DNA of 64,000 nt from Mesorhizobium sp. B2-8-5 (GCF_006440675.2 NZ_CP083951.1:6109501-6173500), one strand, 5' to 3'; numbered from the stretch's first letter, positions 19,648-29,277 are shown. Translations and numbers: made by a program. Notes: generated by a model from the sequence alone, not told the origin.

Positions 19648-22176
19648 TTAGAAATAGCGGCGGCGCGTGCGGCTTTCGGTCAGCTCGCGCACAGCCTCGC
19701 GGAATTCGCGCAGGCTGGCGCGGATATCGTCGATCTCGCCCTGCTGGTCGGTGGGGGGCTGGCCGGCGGGGGGCTGGTCGGCCTCGCCGGCGGCCGGCGA
19801 CCGCGGATCATAAGGTGCCGCCGATGCCGAATAACGATCCTCATAGGGATCGGTCCGGCCATGGTCCGGCCGGTACGAATAGGAATAGCCCTGCTCGTAT
19901 GGCGGCCGGAAATTCTCCCGGGCCGATGGTTGAGCCCCAGAATAGCGCTCTTCCCGGCTGGGCGCGCGCCAGGCGCTTTCGGGCGGAACAGAGTCCATAT
20001 CCACCGTTTCGGCCGGCTCGCGCCGCACGAAATAGCGAACCGCCGAAGCAAGCGAGCCGAAAAGCCCCGGACGGCCGGCATCGTTGGCCGGTTCCGGCGG
20101 TGGCGCGACGGGCTGGACTGGAGCCGGCGCGGCTGCCGTCATCGGAGGCGGCACTGGAGGTGAGGCGGGCGGCGGTGTGTAGGATGCAGCTGCCGGCGGC
20201 GTGTAAGATGCGGCTGGGGGCGGCGTGAATGACGGAGCCGGCGGCGGTGTGAAAGACGCGGCCGGAGGCGGCGGCGTGAATGACCGAGCCGAAGGCGGGG
20301 CGACAGGTGGGGCCGGCGGCGTGACGAGCGGTGGCGGCGGCGGAGCGGCCCTGTTGGAACTGTTCTCCATCATTGGAGCGCGCTCATCGCCTCTGCGGCG
20401 CGAGCGGTTATCGGCCGTCTCGCGCAGGCTCGCATAGATGCCGCGCAGCGCGCCCAGGCCGATGCCGGCGAACAGGCCGGCGAACAGGCCGGCCAAGGCC
20501 ATCACCGCACGCGACGGCCCCTTGGCCTGCAGCGGCGCATAGGCGTCCGAGATGACGCTTATGTTGGCGGTGTTGATGTCCTTCTGCTCGCCGGTTTCCT
20601 TGGCGCGCAGCAGGAACTGCTCGTAGACGGAGCGCTTGGCGGCGGCCTCGCGCTCCAGCTCGCGCAGCGAGACCAGATTGTTGTTGACGTCGCCGCTCTG
20701 CACCTTGGCCTGCGCCAGGCGCGACGACAGATCCTGCTCGAGCTGGACGGAGCGCTTCAGGTCGACCTGCAGGGAGGATGCGATGCGCTGCAGCTCGGCG
20801 CTGATGCGCTCGCGCGCGCCGGCGAGTTGGGCGTTGAGCGCCTCGATCTCCGGATGGCGGGGCCCGAGCCTGACCTCGGCGCGATCGGCTTCCTGCTTCA
20901 GCGCCGCATATTGCGAGCGCAGCTCGCTCATCATGTTGGAGTTGATTTCCTCGGGCAAGGTGCCGCTAAGGACCGAATTGACGTTCAGCGAGCGGGCCGA
21001 GGCGGCGCGGGCATTGAGCTCGAGCGTGCGGGCGCGGGCGACGGAAAGCTGCTCGTTGAGCTTCAACATCTGGTCGTCGCTGATCAGGTGGCCCTGCGCG
21101 TCGACGAGGTCGTGCGTCGCCCTGAAATCCTCGACCTGGCGTTCGGCCGTCTCGACGCCCTTGCGCAATTCGCCGAGCCTGGCGGTGAGCTCGTCGTTGG
21201 CGCGGCCCGCCGTGCTGGACTGGATCTCGCTGGAGATCTGCCTGAAGGCCTTGACCATGGTGTTGGCGATCAGCGCGGATTTCTCCGCGTTCTGCGTGGT
21301 GGCGCTGACCGAGACCACGAAGGTCTTGCCGCCGCGCTCGACATCGAGGCTGTCATACAGACTGCCGACCGCCAGCGCACGCTTGCGCGCTTCGTCCGCC
21401 GCGCCGGCATCCTGCCGCGACAGGATCGAGCGCAGCGTCGACATCAGACCGATGCCGCCCTTGCCCTGGCCGTTGAATTCGGGGTCGTTGGTAAGGTTGA
21501 GATCCGTGACGACCTTGTTGAGAACGGTGCCCGAAGTCAGGATGCGAACCTGGTTCTCGACGATGGCGAGGGTCGCATCCGAGGCGACCACGTTCTGCGT
21601 CAGGTCGCGATCGGTGAGCTTGAGGTCGCGCGGGTCGACAATGACGTCGGTCGTGGCCTCATACTTCTTCGGCGTCGACAAGGCGATGGCGACACCGAGC
21701 GCCGCGCCCAGGATGGTTGTCGACAGGATCAACGCCTTGGATCGCGTGACGCCGTGAACGACCTGCATCGGGTCGATCAGCGGTTTCCATTCCTCAGAAT
21801 TGCCGCCGGCAGACGGCCGGCCTGCATGGCGAGGTTCGGGAGCGGCCTGCGGCTGGCGGCCTTCCGCAGTGGCCTCGTAGCGCTGCCCGAACGAAGCGGG
21901 CCGATTTCTTCCCGCCCGGTCGTCCCCGATTTCGGCCGGATCCGAATCCGGTTCCGCCTGATCGTGGTCAAATCCGCTGGTCTCGGCGGGACGCGGGTTC
22001 AACTTTTCTTCGCGCTCGGAACGCGCGGCGCGATGGCGCGCGGCTGCGTCCTCGCGCCAGGAAGAATTGGCCCGGTCGCCGATCGAGACCGTCTTGTCGT
22101 CGCCACGCATGGCTTGTCCGAGCGCGAGCAGAGAACGCTCGCGCCTCCAGTCATCACGGTTATCCCTGTCGACCAT
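19648..22176 (-). CDS. GumC/Wzz-family polysaccharide chain-length protein without kinase domain
   Basis: An 842-residue polysaccharide co-polymerase. An acidic/basic cytoplasmic N-terminus of about 140 residues precedes the first membrane segment (residues about 146-166), then the Wzz periplasmic domain (YEATTDVIVDPRDLKLTD) and a long coiled-coil region. A second membrane segment lies near 557-580 (ALAGLFAGLFAGIGLGAL). ExoP-like proteins usually carry a tyrosine kinase after it; here that is replaced by about 250 residues rich in Pro, Ala and Tyr with no Walker A motif. It heads the polysaccharide cluster and is divergent from the flippase. Confidence 0.88.
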   Translation of the reverse strand: MVDRDNRDDWRRERSLLALGQAMRGDDKTVSIGDRANSSWREDAAARHRAARSEREEKLNPRPAETSGFDHDQAEPDSDPAEIGDDRAGRNRPASFGQRYEATAEGRQPQAAPEPRHAGRPSAGGNSEEWKPLIDPMQVVHGVTRSKALILSTTILGAALGVAIALSTPKKYEATTDVIVDPRDLKLTDRDLTQNVVASDATLAIVENQVRILTSGTVLNKVVTDLNLTNDPEFNGQGKGGIGLMSTLRSILSRQDAGAADEARKRALAVGSLYDSLDVERGGKTFVVSVSATTQNAEKSALIANTMVKAFRQISSEIQSSTAGRANDELTARLGELRKGVETAERQVEDFRATHDLVDAQGHLISDDQMLKLNEQLSVARARTLELNARAASARSLNVNSVLSGTLPEEINSNMMSELRSQYAALKQEADRAEVRLGPRHPEIEALNAQLAGARERISAELQRIASSLQVDLKRSVQLEQDLSSRLAQAKVQSGDVNNNLVSLRELEREAAAKRSVYEQFLLRAKETGEQKDINTANISVISDAYAPLQAKGPSRAVMALAGLFAGLFAGIGLGALRGIYASLRETADNRSRRRGDERAPMMENSSNRAAPPPPPLVTPPAPPVAPPSARSFTPPPPAASFTPPPAPSFTPPPAASYTPPAAASYTPPPASPPVPPPMTAAAPAPVQPVAPPPEPANDAGRPGLFGSLASAVRYFVRREPAETVDMDSVPPESAWRAPSREERYSGAQPSARENFRPPYEQGYSYSYRPDHGRTDPYEDRYSASAAPYDPRSPAAGEADQPPAGQPPTDQQGEIDDIRASLREFREAVRELTESRTRRRYF

Positions 22177-22376
22177 TGTCCTGGAACTTACTCTCTGGCG
22201 GCTTGGGCGCGCGGATCGGCCAATCGTTAAGCCACGCTAAACAGGCATAGGAAACAAACGGTTAATTTTGCGCCTCGGCGGGCAGAGTTTTTCGCCTTGC
22301 TCACGGCATTTCAGCGTCGCCGGGATGGGCGCCAGAACGCCGCGTTAAACTTTCCAGCCTATGTATCGCCCCCGAC

Positions 22377-23672
22377 ATGACCCAGGCCAGCGACATGCCG
22401 CAAAGGCGAAGCTTCGCGCGGACCGGCCACTTCGTGGCCACCCGCCGGAAACTGGTGTCCGACTATTTTTCGGCGATCAGCGGCGCCGGCGGTCGGCTGG
22501 TGTTCTCGCTGGCCTATTTCGTGGCTTTGGCCAACACGCTTTCGATCGCCGAGTTCGGCATGTTCGCGACCGCGTCGGCCGCCGGCATCATGCTGTCGCG
22601 CATCCTCGCCTTCGGATTCATTTCGGCGCTCTACCGCACCGCCACCATCCGCCCCAACCTGATCGGCACCTTCACCGCCGGTTTCCTGCTTCTCGGCGTC
22701 TTGTCGCTGCCGTTCCTCGCCGCCGCATCCTACATCGTCTACCTGATCTTCTTCGCCGGCGCCGTGCCGCTGTCGGCTTTCGCCGCGGTCGTCTTCGCGG
22801 AAGCGCTTCTGTGGCGACCGGTCGAAGTGGCGCTGATCGTCAACAACGGGCTCGGCAAATTCGGGCGGGCGGCCGTGCTCGCCATCCTGGCGACGGCGCT
22901 CAGGGCAGTCGGCGCGATCCTGTTCATGCTTGGCGCGCAGCACAGCATCGGCGTCTGGTCGCTGTTCTACATCGGCGCCAATGCCGCCTCACTCATCGTC
23001 GCCTTCGTCTTCTTCTATCCGCGCCAGCGGCTGAGGCTGCGCGCCGAGCTTTATTTCAGGCGGCTCGCCGATTCCATCTATGTCGCCGGATCCGAAGTGC
23101 TGTTCTATCTGCAGATGGAATTCGACAAGCTCCTGGTGCTGTCGATCGGCGGGCCGCATCTGGCCGGCATCTACGCCATCATCATGCGGCTGGTCGATCT
23201 CACCGCAATCCCGATCCGCACCTTCTCGATGATGCTGGTGCAGCGCATGATGCGGGCGCCGGAGCTGCTGTCGCGGCTGGCGGTCAAGAGCGGCATCGAG
23301 GGCGGCGTGTTCCTGGTCTCGACGCTCGCGCTCGTGTCGCTCGGCATCGTGCTGCACTTCTTCCCCAACGCGCTCGGCAAGAATGTCGCCGAGGCAGCGC
23401 CGCTGGTGGCGCTGGCGGTCTGCGTGCCCGGCCTGCGCAACCTCGTCGAATACCAGGCCGAGCTTCTCTTCGCGCGCGGCCAGACGGCAGTGCGGGCGAT
23501 CAATCTCGGCCTGCTTGCCGGCCTGAAGGCGGTTTTGCTCACCTATGTGCTGACAACGATCCCCGACACGGCCAATCTGGTGCTGTCGCTCAACATCGTC
23601 TTCCTGCTGCTCTATCTCGCCTCGATGCTGCTGACCTATTCGGCCATGCGCCGCCCGGCGAAGGCGATCTGA
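22377..23672 (+). CDS. Wzx-like polysaccharide flippase
   Basis: A 431-residue integral membrane protein with about 12-14 hydrophobic segments and the MATE/polysaccharide-transporter style N-terminus (YFSAISGAGGRLVFSLAYFV). It probably flips a lipid-linked repeat unit across the inner membrane. The start at ATG 22377 lacks a strong ribosome site; a second in-frame ATG lies six codons later. It is divergent from the chain-length gene and followed by a large hairpin. Confidence 0.85.
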   Translation: MTQASDMPQRRSFARTGHFVATRRKLVSDYFSAISGAGGRLVFSLAYFVALANTLSIAEFGMFATASAAGIMLSRILAFGFISALYRTATIRPNLIGTFTAGFLLLGVLSLPFLAAASYIVYLIFFAGAVPLSAFAAVVFAEALLWRPVEVALIVNNGLGKFGRAAVLAILATALRAVGAILFMLGAQHSIGVWSLFYIGANAASLIVAFVFFYPRQRLRLRAELYFRRLADSIYVAGSEVLFYLQMEFDKLLVLSIGGPHLAGIYAIIMRLVDLTAIPIRTFSMMLVQRMMRAPELLSRLAVKSGIEGGVFLVSTLALVSLGIVLHFFPNALGKNVAEAAPLVALAVCVPGLRNLVEYQAELLFARGQTAVRAINLGLLAGLKAVLLTYVLTTIPDTANLVLSLNIVFLLLYLASMLLTYSAMRRPAKAI

Positions 23673-23789
23673 TTCAGGTGAGGCCGGCCTGCAAACAGCG
23701 GCTCCCTGCGCTTCCGGTGCTCACGTACTTTAGTACGCTCCGCTCCGGTTCTCGGAAGCCACTGTTTTCGACTCGGCCTGACCTGAATC
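23671..23789. repeat. 119-bp near-palindromic intergenic element
   Basis: Nested inverted arms: GATTCAGGT (23671-23679) with ACCTGAATC (23781-23789), AGGCCG (23681-23686) with CGGCCT (23774-23779), AAACAGCGGCT with AGCCACTGTTT (one mismatch), and a central CGTACTTTAGTACG. It fills the gap between two convergent genes and overlaps the flippase stop codon. It can form a very long hairpin and may terminate both genes; its style matches dispersed rhizobial palindromes. Confidence 0.85.
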
Positions 23790-23798
23790 CCGCGCAGG

Positions 23799-24722
23799 CT
23801 AATCGAGCTCGATCAGGCGGCGGATGCGGCCGATATCGGTGCCGATGAAGGACTGCATGCCGATCGCCACCTGTTCCGGCGCCATGGTCTCGACGAAGCG
23901 GCGGAATTCCTCATCCGACAGCGGCTCGCCGTTCCAATGGACGCGGCAGAATTCCTGCGAACCATGGAAATGGCCGACGCCTTCAAGCACGTCGTCGACA
24001 TAGCGGCCATAGATCATGCATTCGGAGAACTGGCGCGCCGAACCGACGACGCCGACCCAGTCGCGGCCATGCACCTTCTCGATGCGCTCGCACATCGCGT
24101 TGACCGTCTCGCGGCGCCAGGCGATCAGCGTCGAGATGTAGTCGTGGCTCGATTGATTGGCAGAATCGATGCCGAGCGCGGCACCGGCATTGCGCGACCA
24201 GATGCGATGCTCGTCATGTCCATCGTTCGACAGCACGCCGTCGCGCCGGAACAGCCGCACCTTGCCGTCGCGCCAGAAAGCGCCGGTATCGAAGGGTTTC
24301 AGGAAGGCGACGTCGGAATCGCAGAAGACCAGCACGTCTTCCTTTGCCTTCCCGGCAATGGCGATACGGCGCAGCTGCTGCACATGCCAGCCGCGCAGCG
24401 GCTGCGTTTTGAGGCTCAGCCAGACACGGCGGCGGAAGCCGCTCAGCGGATCGTCGAACACGCGCAGCCAGCGCGGCAACAGGTCCCGCTCGTCGACGAT
24501 GCTGCGACGGCTGCCTTCCAGCTGGCGAAACAGCGCGACGTCGCGATGCTCGGTGAGGATGTAATGATGCGCCACGCCGGTGACATGGCGGTCGATGGTT
24601 TCGCACAGAAGCCGGCAGCGCTCGAAATCGGGAGCGTAGCTCGCCGTGACGATCGCAGCCAGGGGCATGCGCGGCAGCGGTTCGATGGCGGTGGAGGTGC
24701 CCGGCACGAAGCGGCTGTTCAC
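23799..24722 (-). CDS. DUF6492-like protein, putative glycosyltransferase of the polysaccharide cluster
   Basis: A 307-residue protein beginning at a GTG that overlaps the stop of the preceding gene (GTGA); an ATG at 24668 is the alternative. The core contains AIVTASYAPDFERC, DVLVFCDSDVAFLKPF (a DxD-like element) and NDGHDEHRIW, consistent with a GT-A-like nucleotide-sugar fold, and it resembles DUF6492 proteins found in polysaccharide loci. The acceptor and donor cannot be inferred. It is last in a three-gene overlapping operon (GT4, WecG/TagA, this gene). Confidence 0.7.
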   Translation of the reverse strand: MNSRFVPGTSTAIEPLPRMPLAAIVTASYAPDFERCRLLCETIDRHVTGVAHHYILTEHRDVALFRQLEGSRRSIVDERDLLPRWLRVFDDPLSGFRRRVWLSLKTQPLRGWHVQQLRRIAIAGKAKEDVLVFCDSDVAFLKPFDTGAFWRDGKVRLFRRDGVLSNDGHDEHRIWSRNAGAALGIDSANQSSHDYISTLIAWRRETVNAMCERIEKVHGRDWVGVVGSARQFSECMIYGRYVDDVLEGVGHFHGSQEFCRVHWNGEPLSDEEFRRFVETMAPEQVAIGMQSFIGTDIGRIRRLIELD

Positions 24723-25513
24723 CGGCGCGCGTCCGCTGGCCGCGGCCCGAGCGACAGCTTCTGCCTGACGACGCGCCACAGGAAGACCGGATTGCCGACG
24801 ATGTAGCGGCGCCACAGGCGGCCGGGCTCGATCCACAGGCGAAACAGCCATTCAAGCCGCAGCCGGCGCAGCCATAGCGGCGCGCGCGGCACAGAGCCGC
24901 TCATGAAATCGAGCAGCGCGCCAACCGCGACCGGCAGGGTGCAATGGCGGCTGTCGATGTGGCGTTCGATCCACAATTCCTGGCGCGGAACGCCCATCGC
25001 GACGAGGAGCACGTCGGGCCGCAGCCTGGCGATGCGCTCGAGGACCGCCGGCTCCTCGGCGGCGGAGAAGAAGCCGTCATGGATGACGACGAATTGGTGC
25101 TGCATGGCGAGCGTCGAAAGCTTCGCACACGCGGCTTCGGCATTGGCGCGCGTCGTGCCGAGCAGCGCCACCGTCAGCGGGTGCGACGAGGCCTGCAGGA
25201 AGGCCGGAATGAAATCGGTGCCGTTGAGGTTGCTGGGGAAAGGCGCGCCGTAAAGCAGCTTTGCCGCCATGTCGACGCCGACGCCGTCGGGCAGGATGAG
25301 GAAGTTTTCCAGCGCCTCGGCAAAGACGGGATCGGTGCAGGCAAGGTTGGCATTGTGGGCGTTGAGGAAGCTCACCTTGGTGAAGCGACGCTCGTCGATC
25401 AGCCTGGTGAGCAAGGTGATGGCCTCGTCCCAGCGTATGGCAAGCACGGGAATGCCCAAAATGGTCTTGAGCGTGTCGAAGCCGAAGGCGGCGCGCGCGG
25501 TGTGCATGTTCAT
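24719..25513 (-). CDS. WecG/TagA/CpsF family glycosyltransferase
   Basis: A 264-residue family GT26 enzyme. Motifs: FLNAHNANLA, ILPDGVGVDMAAKLL, GTTRANAE, and VAMGVPRQELWIERH. Members transfer a sugar such as ManNAc or ManNAcA onto a lipid-linked acceptor in exopolysaccharide or teichoic acid assembly. The ATG at 25513 overlaps the stop of the upstream GT4 gene (ATGA), and its own stop overlaps the next gene, so all three are coupled. Confidence 0.92.
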   Translation of the reverse strand: MNMHTARAAFGFDTLKTILGIPVLAIRWDEAITLLTRLIDERRFTKVSFLNAHNANLACTDPVFAEALENFLILPDGVGVDMAAKLLYGAPFPSNLNGTDFIPAFLQASSHPLTVALLGTTRANAEAACAKLSTLAMQHQFVVIHDGFFSAAEEPAVLERIARLRPDVLLVAMGVPRQELWIERHIDSRHCTLPVAVGALLDFMSGSVPRAPLWLRRLRLEWLFRLWIEPGRLWRRYIVGNPVFLWRVVRQKLSLGPRPADARR

Positions 25514-26682
25514 GCGGCGACCTCCTGCCTGACGGCGCCGAGCTTCTCCAGGCCAAGCCCGATCGCGGCATCGAGCGCCTTGAGCTGGCGGCGATGGAAG
25601 GCGCTGCCGTCGTCGTCGCGGACATTGGCCGCGGCCGCCTGGAGAGCAGCGGCGAAGGCAATCGGATCGTCGGTCACCACGCAATTGTCGGGACGATAGC
25701 CGATGCCGCGCAGCGAGCGGCTGGTGGCGACGGACGGTAGGCCGAGCTCGAAGGTCTCGATGGTCTTCAGCTGCACCCCGCTGCCTGCGGTGCTGATCAA
25801 GGGAATGACGGCGGCGCCACGCACGAAGGCCTGCGCGTCAGGAACCCTGCCGACGAAGGAAACGCCGGGATGCGGCGAGCTGACGCCGGCAGGCATGTGG
25901 CCTGCGATCCTGACGCGGAAATCCGGCTTCAGATGCGGCACGACCTTGCTCAGGAACCAATCGAGCCCGATGCGGTTCGGCTGCCAGGTCCAGGTGCCGA
26001 TCAGCGCGGCGTCGCAATCGACATGGCGCTTCGCCTTGCTTGCGGGCTCCTGCGCGCGGGTCACCAGCGGCAGCACCGCCGAGCGTCGGTCGGAGGCGAC
26101 GCCAAGTGCGGCGCGGTCTTCCTCGGCCAGCGTGAAGACAAAGCGCGCGGCGCCGCAGAGGCGCTCCTCCATGACCTTGAGGAGCCTGGCCTCGCGACGG
26201 AACATCCAGCGCTGCAGCGCGCTGCCGGCCGCGGCGGCATTTTCCTCGGCCGAGCGATGCTCGACATTGTGCGCGACAAAGACGAATGGACGATCGGCGA
26301 GAACCTTCTCAAAGGCACCGGCGAACTGCACCGAGTTCAGGACGTAGCCATCGAAGGGACCGGCGCGCTCGATGGCGGCGCGGACTTCGCCGTCCGAAAC
26401 GACGCGCAGCTTGACCGAGGAAAAGGTAAGGCCTGAGAGAATCGCCTTGCCCAGCCAGGCAAGCTTGCGCAGCGGCGAAGCGCTTTCGGTGCGGACCTCG
26501 ACGGCGTCGAGCACGATGGTGTTCTGGGGATCGGACGGGGCCTTTCCCGGCCAGATGAAGCCTATCACCGTCACGCGCACGCCGGCCCGCCGCAGCGCGT
26601 CGATGATCGCGGCGTTGGCAATCTCGTAACCCGAGGCGAGAGCGCCATCAGGCACGATCGATGTGGCGAACAGCAGATGCAT
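25510..26682 (-). CDS. Glycosyltransferase, GT4 type
   Basis: A 390-residue GT-B fold transferase. The N-terminus MHLLFATSIVPDGALASGYE holds the acceptor domain. The C-terminal half has GTWTWQPNR, VRIAGHMPAG and PLISTAGSGVQLKTIETFELGLPSV, the last matching the GT4 donor-site E-x7-E region. ATG 26682 is preceded by AGGTGAA and was preferred over an upstream start at 26748. First gene of the leftward coupled trio. Confidence 0.9.
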   Translation of the reverse strand: MHLLFATSIVPDGALASGYEIANAAIIDALRRAGVRVTVIGFIWPGKAPSDPQNTIVLDAVEVRTESASPLRKLAWLGKAILSGLTFSSVKLRVVSDGEVRAAIERAGPFDGYVLNSVQFAGAFEKVLADRPFVFVAHNVEHRSAEENAAAAGSALQRWMFRREARLLKVMEERLCGAARFVFTLAEEDRAALGVASDRRSAVLPLVTRAQEPASKAKRHVDCDAALIGTWTWQPNRIGLDWFLSKVVPHLKPDFRVRIAGHMPAGVSSPHPGVSFVGRVPDAQAFVRGAAVIPLISTAGSGVQLKTIETFELGLPSVATSRSLRGIGYRPDNCVVTDDPIAFAAALQAAAANVRDDDGSAFHRRQLKALDAAIGLGLEKLGAVRQEVAA

Positions 26683-26852
26683 TTCACCTATCCTTGGCTG
26701 CAGCCGGTAGCAAAACGCGGTGAAGCCTTGATTAAATGGCACTGTCAAAGGCCGAAGACCCGACTTTTCCGACAGGCGGACGACAAGGTGATTAACGAAG
26801 CGTTATCACCGCGATGCTATCGAGGGCGCGGAACCCACGCTGCTGGAAACGG

Positions 26853-27851
26853 ATGATCCCTTTGCCGTCCGACGCTTCTGTATCGATCGCGGGGCGGTCG
26901 CCGGGGCTTGCCGCCGAGACCGTCGAGGTGGTCGTGACGTTGCCGACCTTCAAGCGGCCGAAGCAGGTGCTGGAAACCCTGGCTTCGCTCAAGGCGCAGC
27001 GGACCGACAGGCGCTTTGCCGTCATCGTCATGGAAAACGAGGCCGAGGCGCGCGAGGGCGCGGGCGCGGTGCTGCCGCTGTTCGAAAGCGGCGAGATACC
27101 AGGCATCGTGATCATCGCGCATGAGCGTGGCAATTGCAGCGCCTACAATGCCGGCTGGCAGACGGCGATCCAGCAGTTTCCCAATTTCAAGCACCTCTTG
27201 GTCATCGACGATGACGAGATCGCCGAGCCAGACTGGCTGGAGCGCATGTGCAACGCCGCCGAGAGCCTCGGCGCCGACATCGTCGGCGGCCCGCAAGTGC
27301 CGGTCTTTGCCGATCCGAGCCACGCCAGATGGGCCGGACATCCGGTCTTTGCACCACCCTATCGTGAAACGGGCCGCGTGCCGGCGCTTTATTCATCCGG
27401 CAACCTGCTGGTGGGGCGCAACGTGCTTCAGGCGATGGGACCGCCCTTCCTCGATCTGCGGTTCAATTTCATGGGCGGCGGCGATTCCGACTTCCTCAGC
27501 CGTTCCGCGCAGAAAGGCTTCTTGCTCGGCTGGTGCGCCGAGGCAAAAGTCAACGAGACCGTTCCGGCCCGGCGCGTCGAGGCCGACTGGATCCGCGCCC
27601 GCAGCCTGCGCAATGGCGTGATCTCTACGCTGGTCGAAAAGAAGAAGCGGGCCGGCACGCCGCTTGCCGGCCTCAAGGTTTTCCTGAAGAGCCTGGCGCT
27701 GCTTGCGGCCTCGCCGTTGCGCGGCGCCGTCCGGCTGGCGCGCACCGGCTCGCTGACGAGCGGCCTCTACCCGGTCTATGTCGCGCTCGGCCGGGTGCTT
27801 GCCGAATTCGGATATGCCAATGAGCAATACCGGCAGCCTGAGAAGAATTGA
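26853..27851 (+). CDS. Glycosyltransferase family 2
   Basis: A 332-residue GT-A transferase. Visible motifs are VVVTLPTFKRPKQVLETL, NCSAYNAGW, LVIDDDEIAEPDWLE (the DxD metal site) and GGGDSDFLSR. It likely adds a sugar to the lipid-linked repeat unit in the cytoplasm. The start at 26853 follows GGAAACGG; ATG 26814 is an alternative. The next gene overlaps its end by about 32 bases. Confidence 0.9.
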   Translation: MIPLPSDASVSIAGRSPGLAAETVEVVVTLPTFKRPKQVLETLASLKAQRTDRRFAVIVMENEAEAREGAGAVLPLFESGEIPGIVIIAHERGNCSAYNAGWQTAIQQFPNFKHLLVIDDDEIAEPDWLERMCNAAESLGADIVGGPQVPVFADPSHARWAGHPVFAPPYRETGRVPALYSSGNLLVGRNVLQAMGPPFLDLRFNFMGGGDSDFLSRSAQKGFLLGWCAEAKVNETVPARRVEADWIRARSLRNGVISTLVEKKKRAGTPLAGLKVFLKSLALLAASPLRGAVRLARTGSLTSGLYPVYVALGRVLAEFGYANEQYRQPEKN

Positions 27852-29139
27852 GCGCGCCCCGCTCAGCGCCGCCTTCACCAGGGAAGGTCTGGCGACGGCT
27901 ATCGCCGCGCTGTTGTTCACCGTCATCATCGTCTCGTTCCGGCCCTTCCAGCCGGCAGGCGCGGAACTGACCGGCGACGGCGGCGACATCGTCAACCAGC
28001 TCGGCTTCGGCTCGCTCGGCGCGGTCTCCATCTTCTCGTTGCTCGCCTTCGCCGATCCGCGTGTGGTGCGCTCGCTGGTGAGCCCGTCCTGGGCGCTGAT
28101 GCTGGGCTTCTTCTTCCTGTCGGTGGTGCTCGCCACTGATCCGCCCGCGGCGATGCGCGCCGCCTCCTTCACCATGATCGGCATCATCACAATGGCGACG
28201 ATCCTGGTGCTGCCGCGCGACGCCGACTCCTTCGCCAGGGTGGTGATCTTCACCGCCGTCGTGGTGATCGGCCTTTCCTATATCGGACTGATCGTCTTCC
28301 CGCATGAGGCGCTGCATACCGCCGACTCGCAGGAGCCCGAGCATGCCGGCCTGTGGCGCGGCGTCTTCACGCACAAGAACATCGCCGGTCCGGTGATGGC
28401 CTGTTTCAGCTTCGCCGGGCTCTATCTGTTCCGGCGCGGCCAGCGCTGGTGGGGCGCCGGCATCTTCTGCGCGGCGATGATCTTCATGCTGCACACCGGC
28501 TCCAAGACGACCGCCGGGCTGATCCCGTTCTCGATCATGATCGTGGTGCTGCCCAGCCTCATCGGCATGCGGCTGGGCACGCCGATCCTGTTCGCGCTGG
28601 CGATCGTGGCCACGGCCGTCGGTACGCTCGGCATCGTCTTCATCCCACCGGTGAAGCATCTGGCGGCGATCTATTTCCCGAACCTGACCTATACGGGACG
28701 CACGACGCTTTGGGAGTTCGCCGGCGAGATGCTGGCGAAGAAGCCATGGACCGGCTACGGCTATGAAAGCTTCTGGGGCATGCCGCTGCTGCTCAACCAG
28801 GATCAGCCCTTCGACCGGCCCTGGGATATCCGCACCATCGTTCATGGCCATGACGGCTATCTCGACATCGCCGTGCTGATGGGCATCCCGGCGCTCTGCG
28901 TCGCCGTCTACACCTTCCTGATCGCCCCCTTGCGCGACTACATGCGCATCCCGGCGCGCAAGGAAAACATCTTCCTCGGCGATTTCTTCATGATGGTGGT
29001 GCTGTTCACGGCGCTGAACGGTTTCCTGGAGAGCTTCTTCTTCCACCGCGGCGATCCCGTCTGGCTGTTCTTCGTGCTGGGCGTGCTTGGCTTGAGACAA
29101 GTCTCGCTGCGGCCGATCCCGGTTCGCCCTTCAAACTAG
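27820..29139 (+). CDS. O-antigen ligase / Wzy-like polymerase family protein
   Basis: A 439-residue membrane protein with about 10-12 hydrophobic segments. The large periplasmic loop carries GVFTHKNIAGP and YTGRTTLWEFAGEML, and the later loop HGHDGYLDIAV contains the conserved His of the Wzy_C/WaaL superfamily. Expected to polymerise or ligate polysaccharide repeat units on the periplasmic face. It overlaps the GT2 gene and is followed nine bases later by a palindromic repeat. Start uncertain (ATG 27814 or 27820). Confidence 0.87.
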   Translation: MSNTGSLRRIERAPLSAAFTREGLATAIAALLFTVIIVSFRPFQPAGAELTGDGGDIVNQLGFGSLGAVSIFSLLAFADPRVVRSLVSPSWALMLGFFFLSVVLATDPPAAMRAASFTMIGIITMATILVLPRDADSFARVVIFTAVVVIGLSYIGLIVFPHEALHTADSQEPEHAGLWRGVFTHKNIAGPVMACFSFAGLYLFRRGQRWWGAGIFCAAMIFMLHTGSKTTAGLIPFSIMIVVLPSLIGMRLGTPILFALAIVATAVGTLGIVFIPPVKHLAAIYFPNLTYTGRTTLWEFAGEMLAKKPWTGYGYESFWGMPLLLNQDQPFDRPWDIRTIVHGHDGYLDIAVLMGIPALCVAVYTFLIAPLRDYMRIPARKENIFLGDFFMMVVLFTALNGFLESFFFHRGDPVWLFFVLGVLGLRQVSLRPIPVRPSN

Positions 29140-29147
29140 TTGGTTAC

Positions 29148-29191
29148 GCAATTCCGGACGGAAAACCGCTGGACACTTTTCCTGGAATTGC
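29148..29191. repeat. 44-bp palindromic element, AAAACCG/CACTTTT core (type A)
   Basis: Arms GCAATTCC (29148-29155) and GGAATTGC (29184-29191) with an inner GGAAAACCG and CACTTTTCC. A near-identical copy lies at 50449-50492. It begins nine bases after the stop of the polymerase gene and could act as a terminator or 3' stabiliser. Confidence 0.9.
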
Positions 29192-29277
29192 TTCGACCTG
29201 GCCGATCGATCTCCTGCCGACTGCCCTTTTCCGTTGCGGCGCAACCGTCTAAGGAGGGCCTTCTTACGGAGGTTTTC

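Noticed and set aside
29140..29277. N-terminal extension of proC through the palindromic repeat
   Set aside because: ProC starts at ATG 29278 with a strong GGAGG site; unlike the cases at 50395 and 51336, nothing requires translation through the repeat here.
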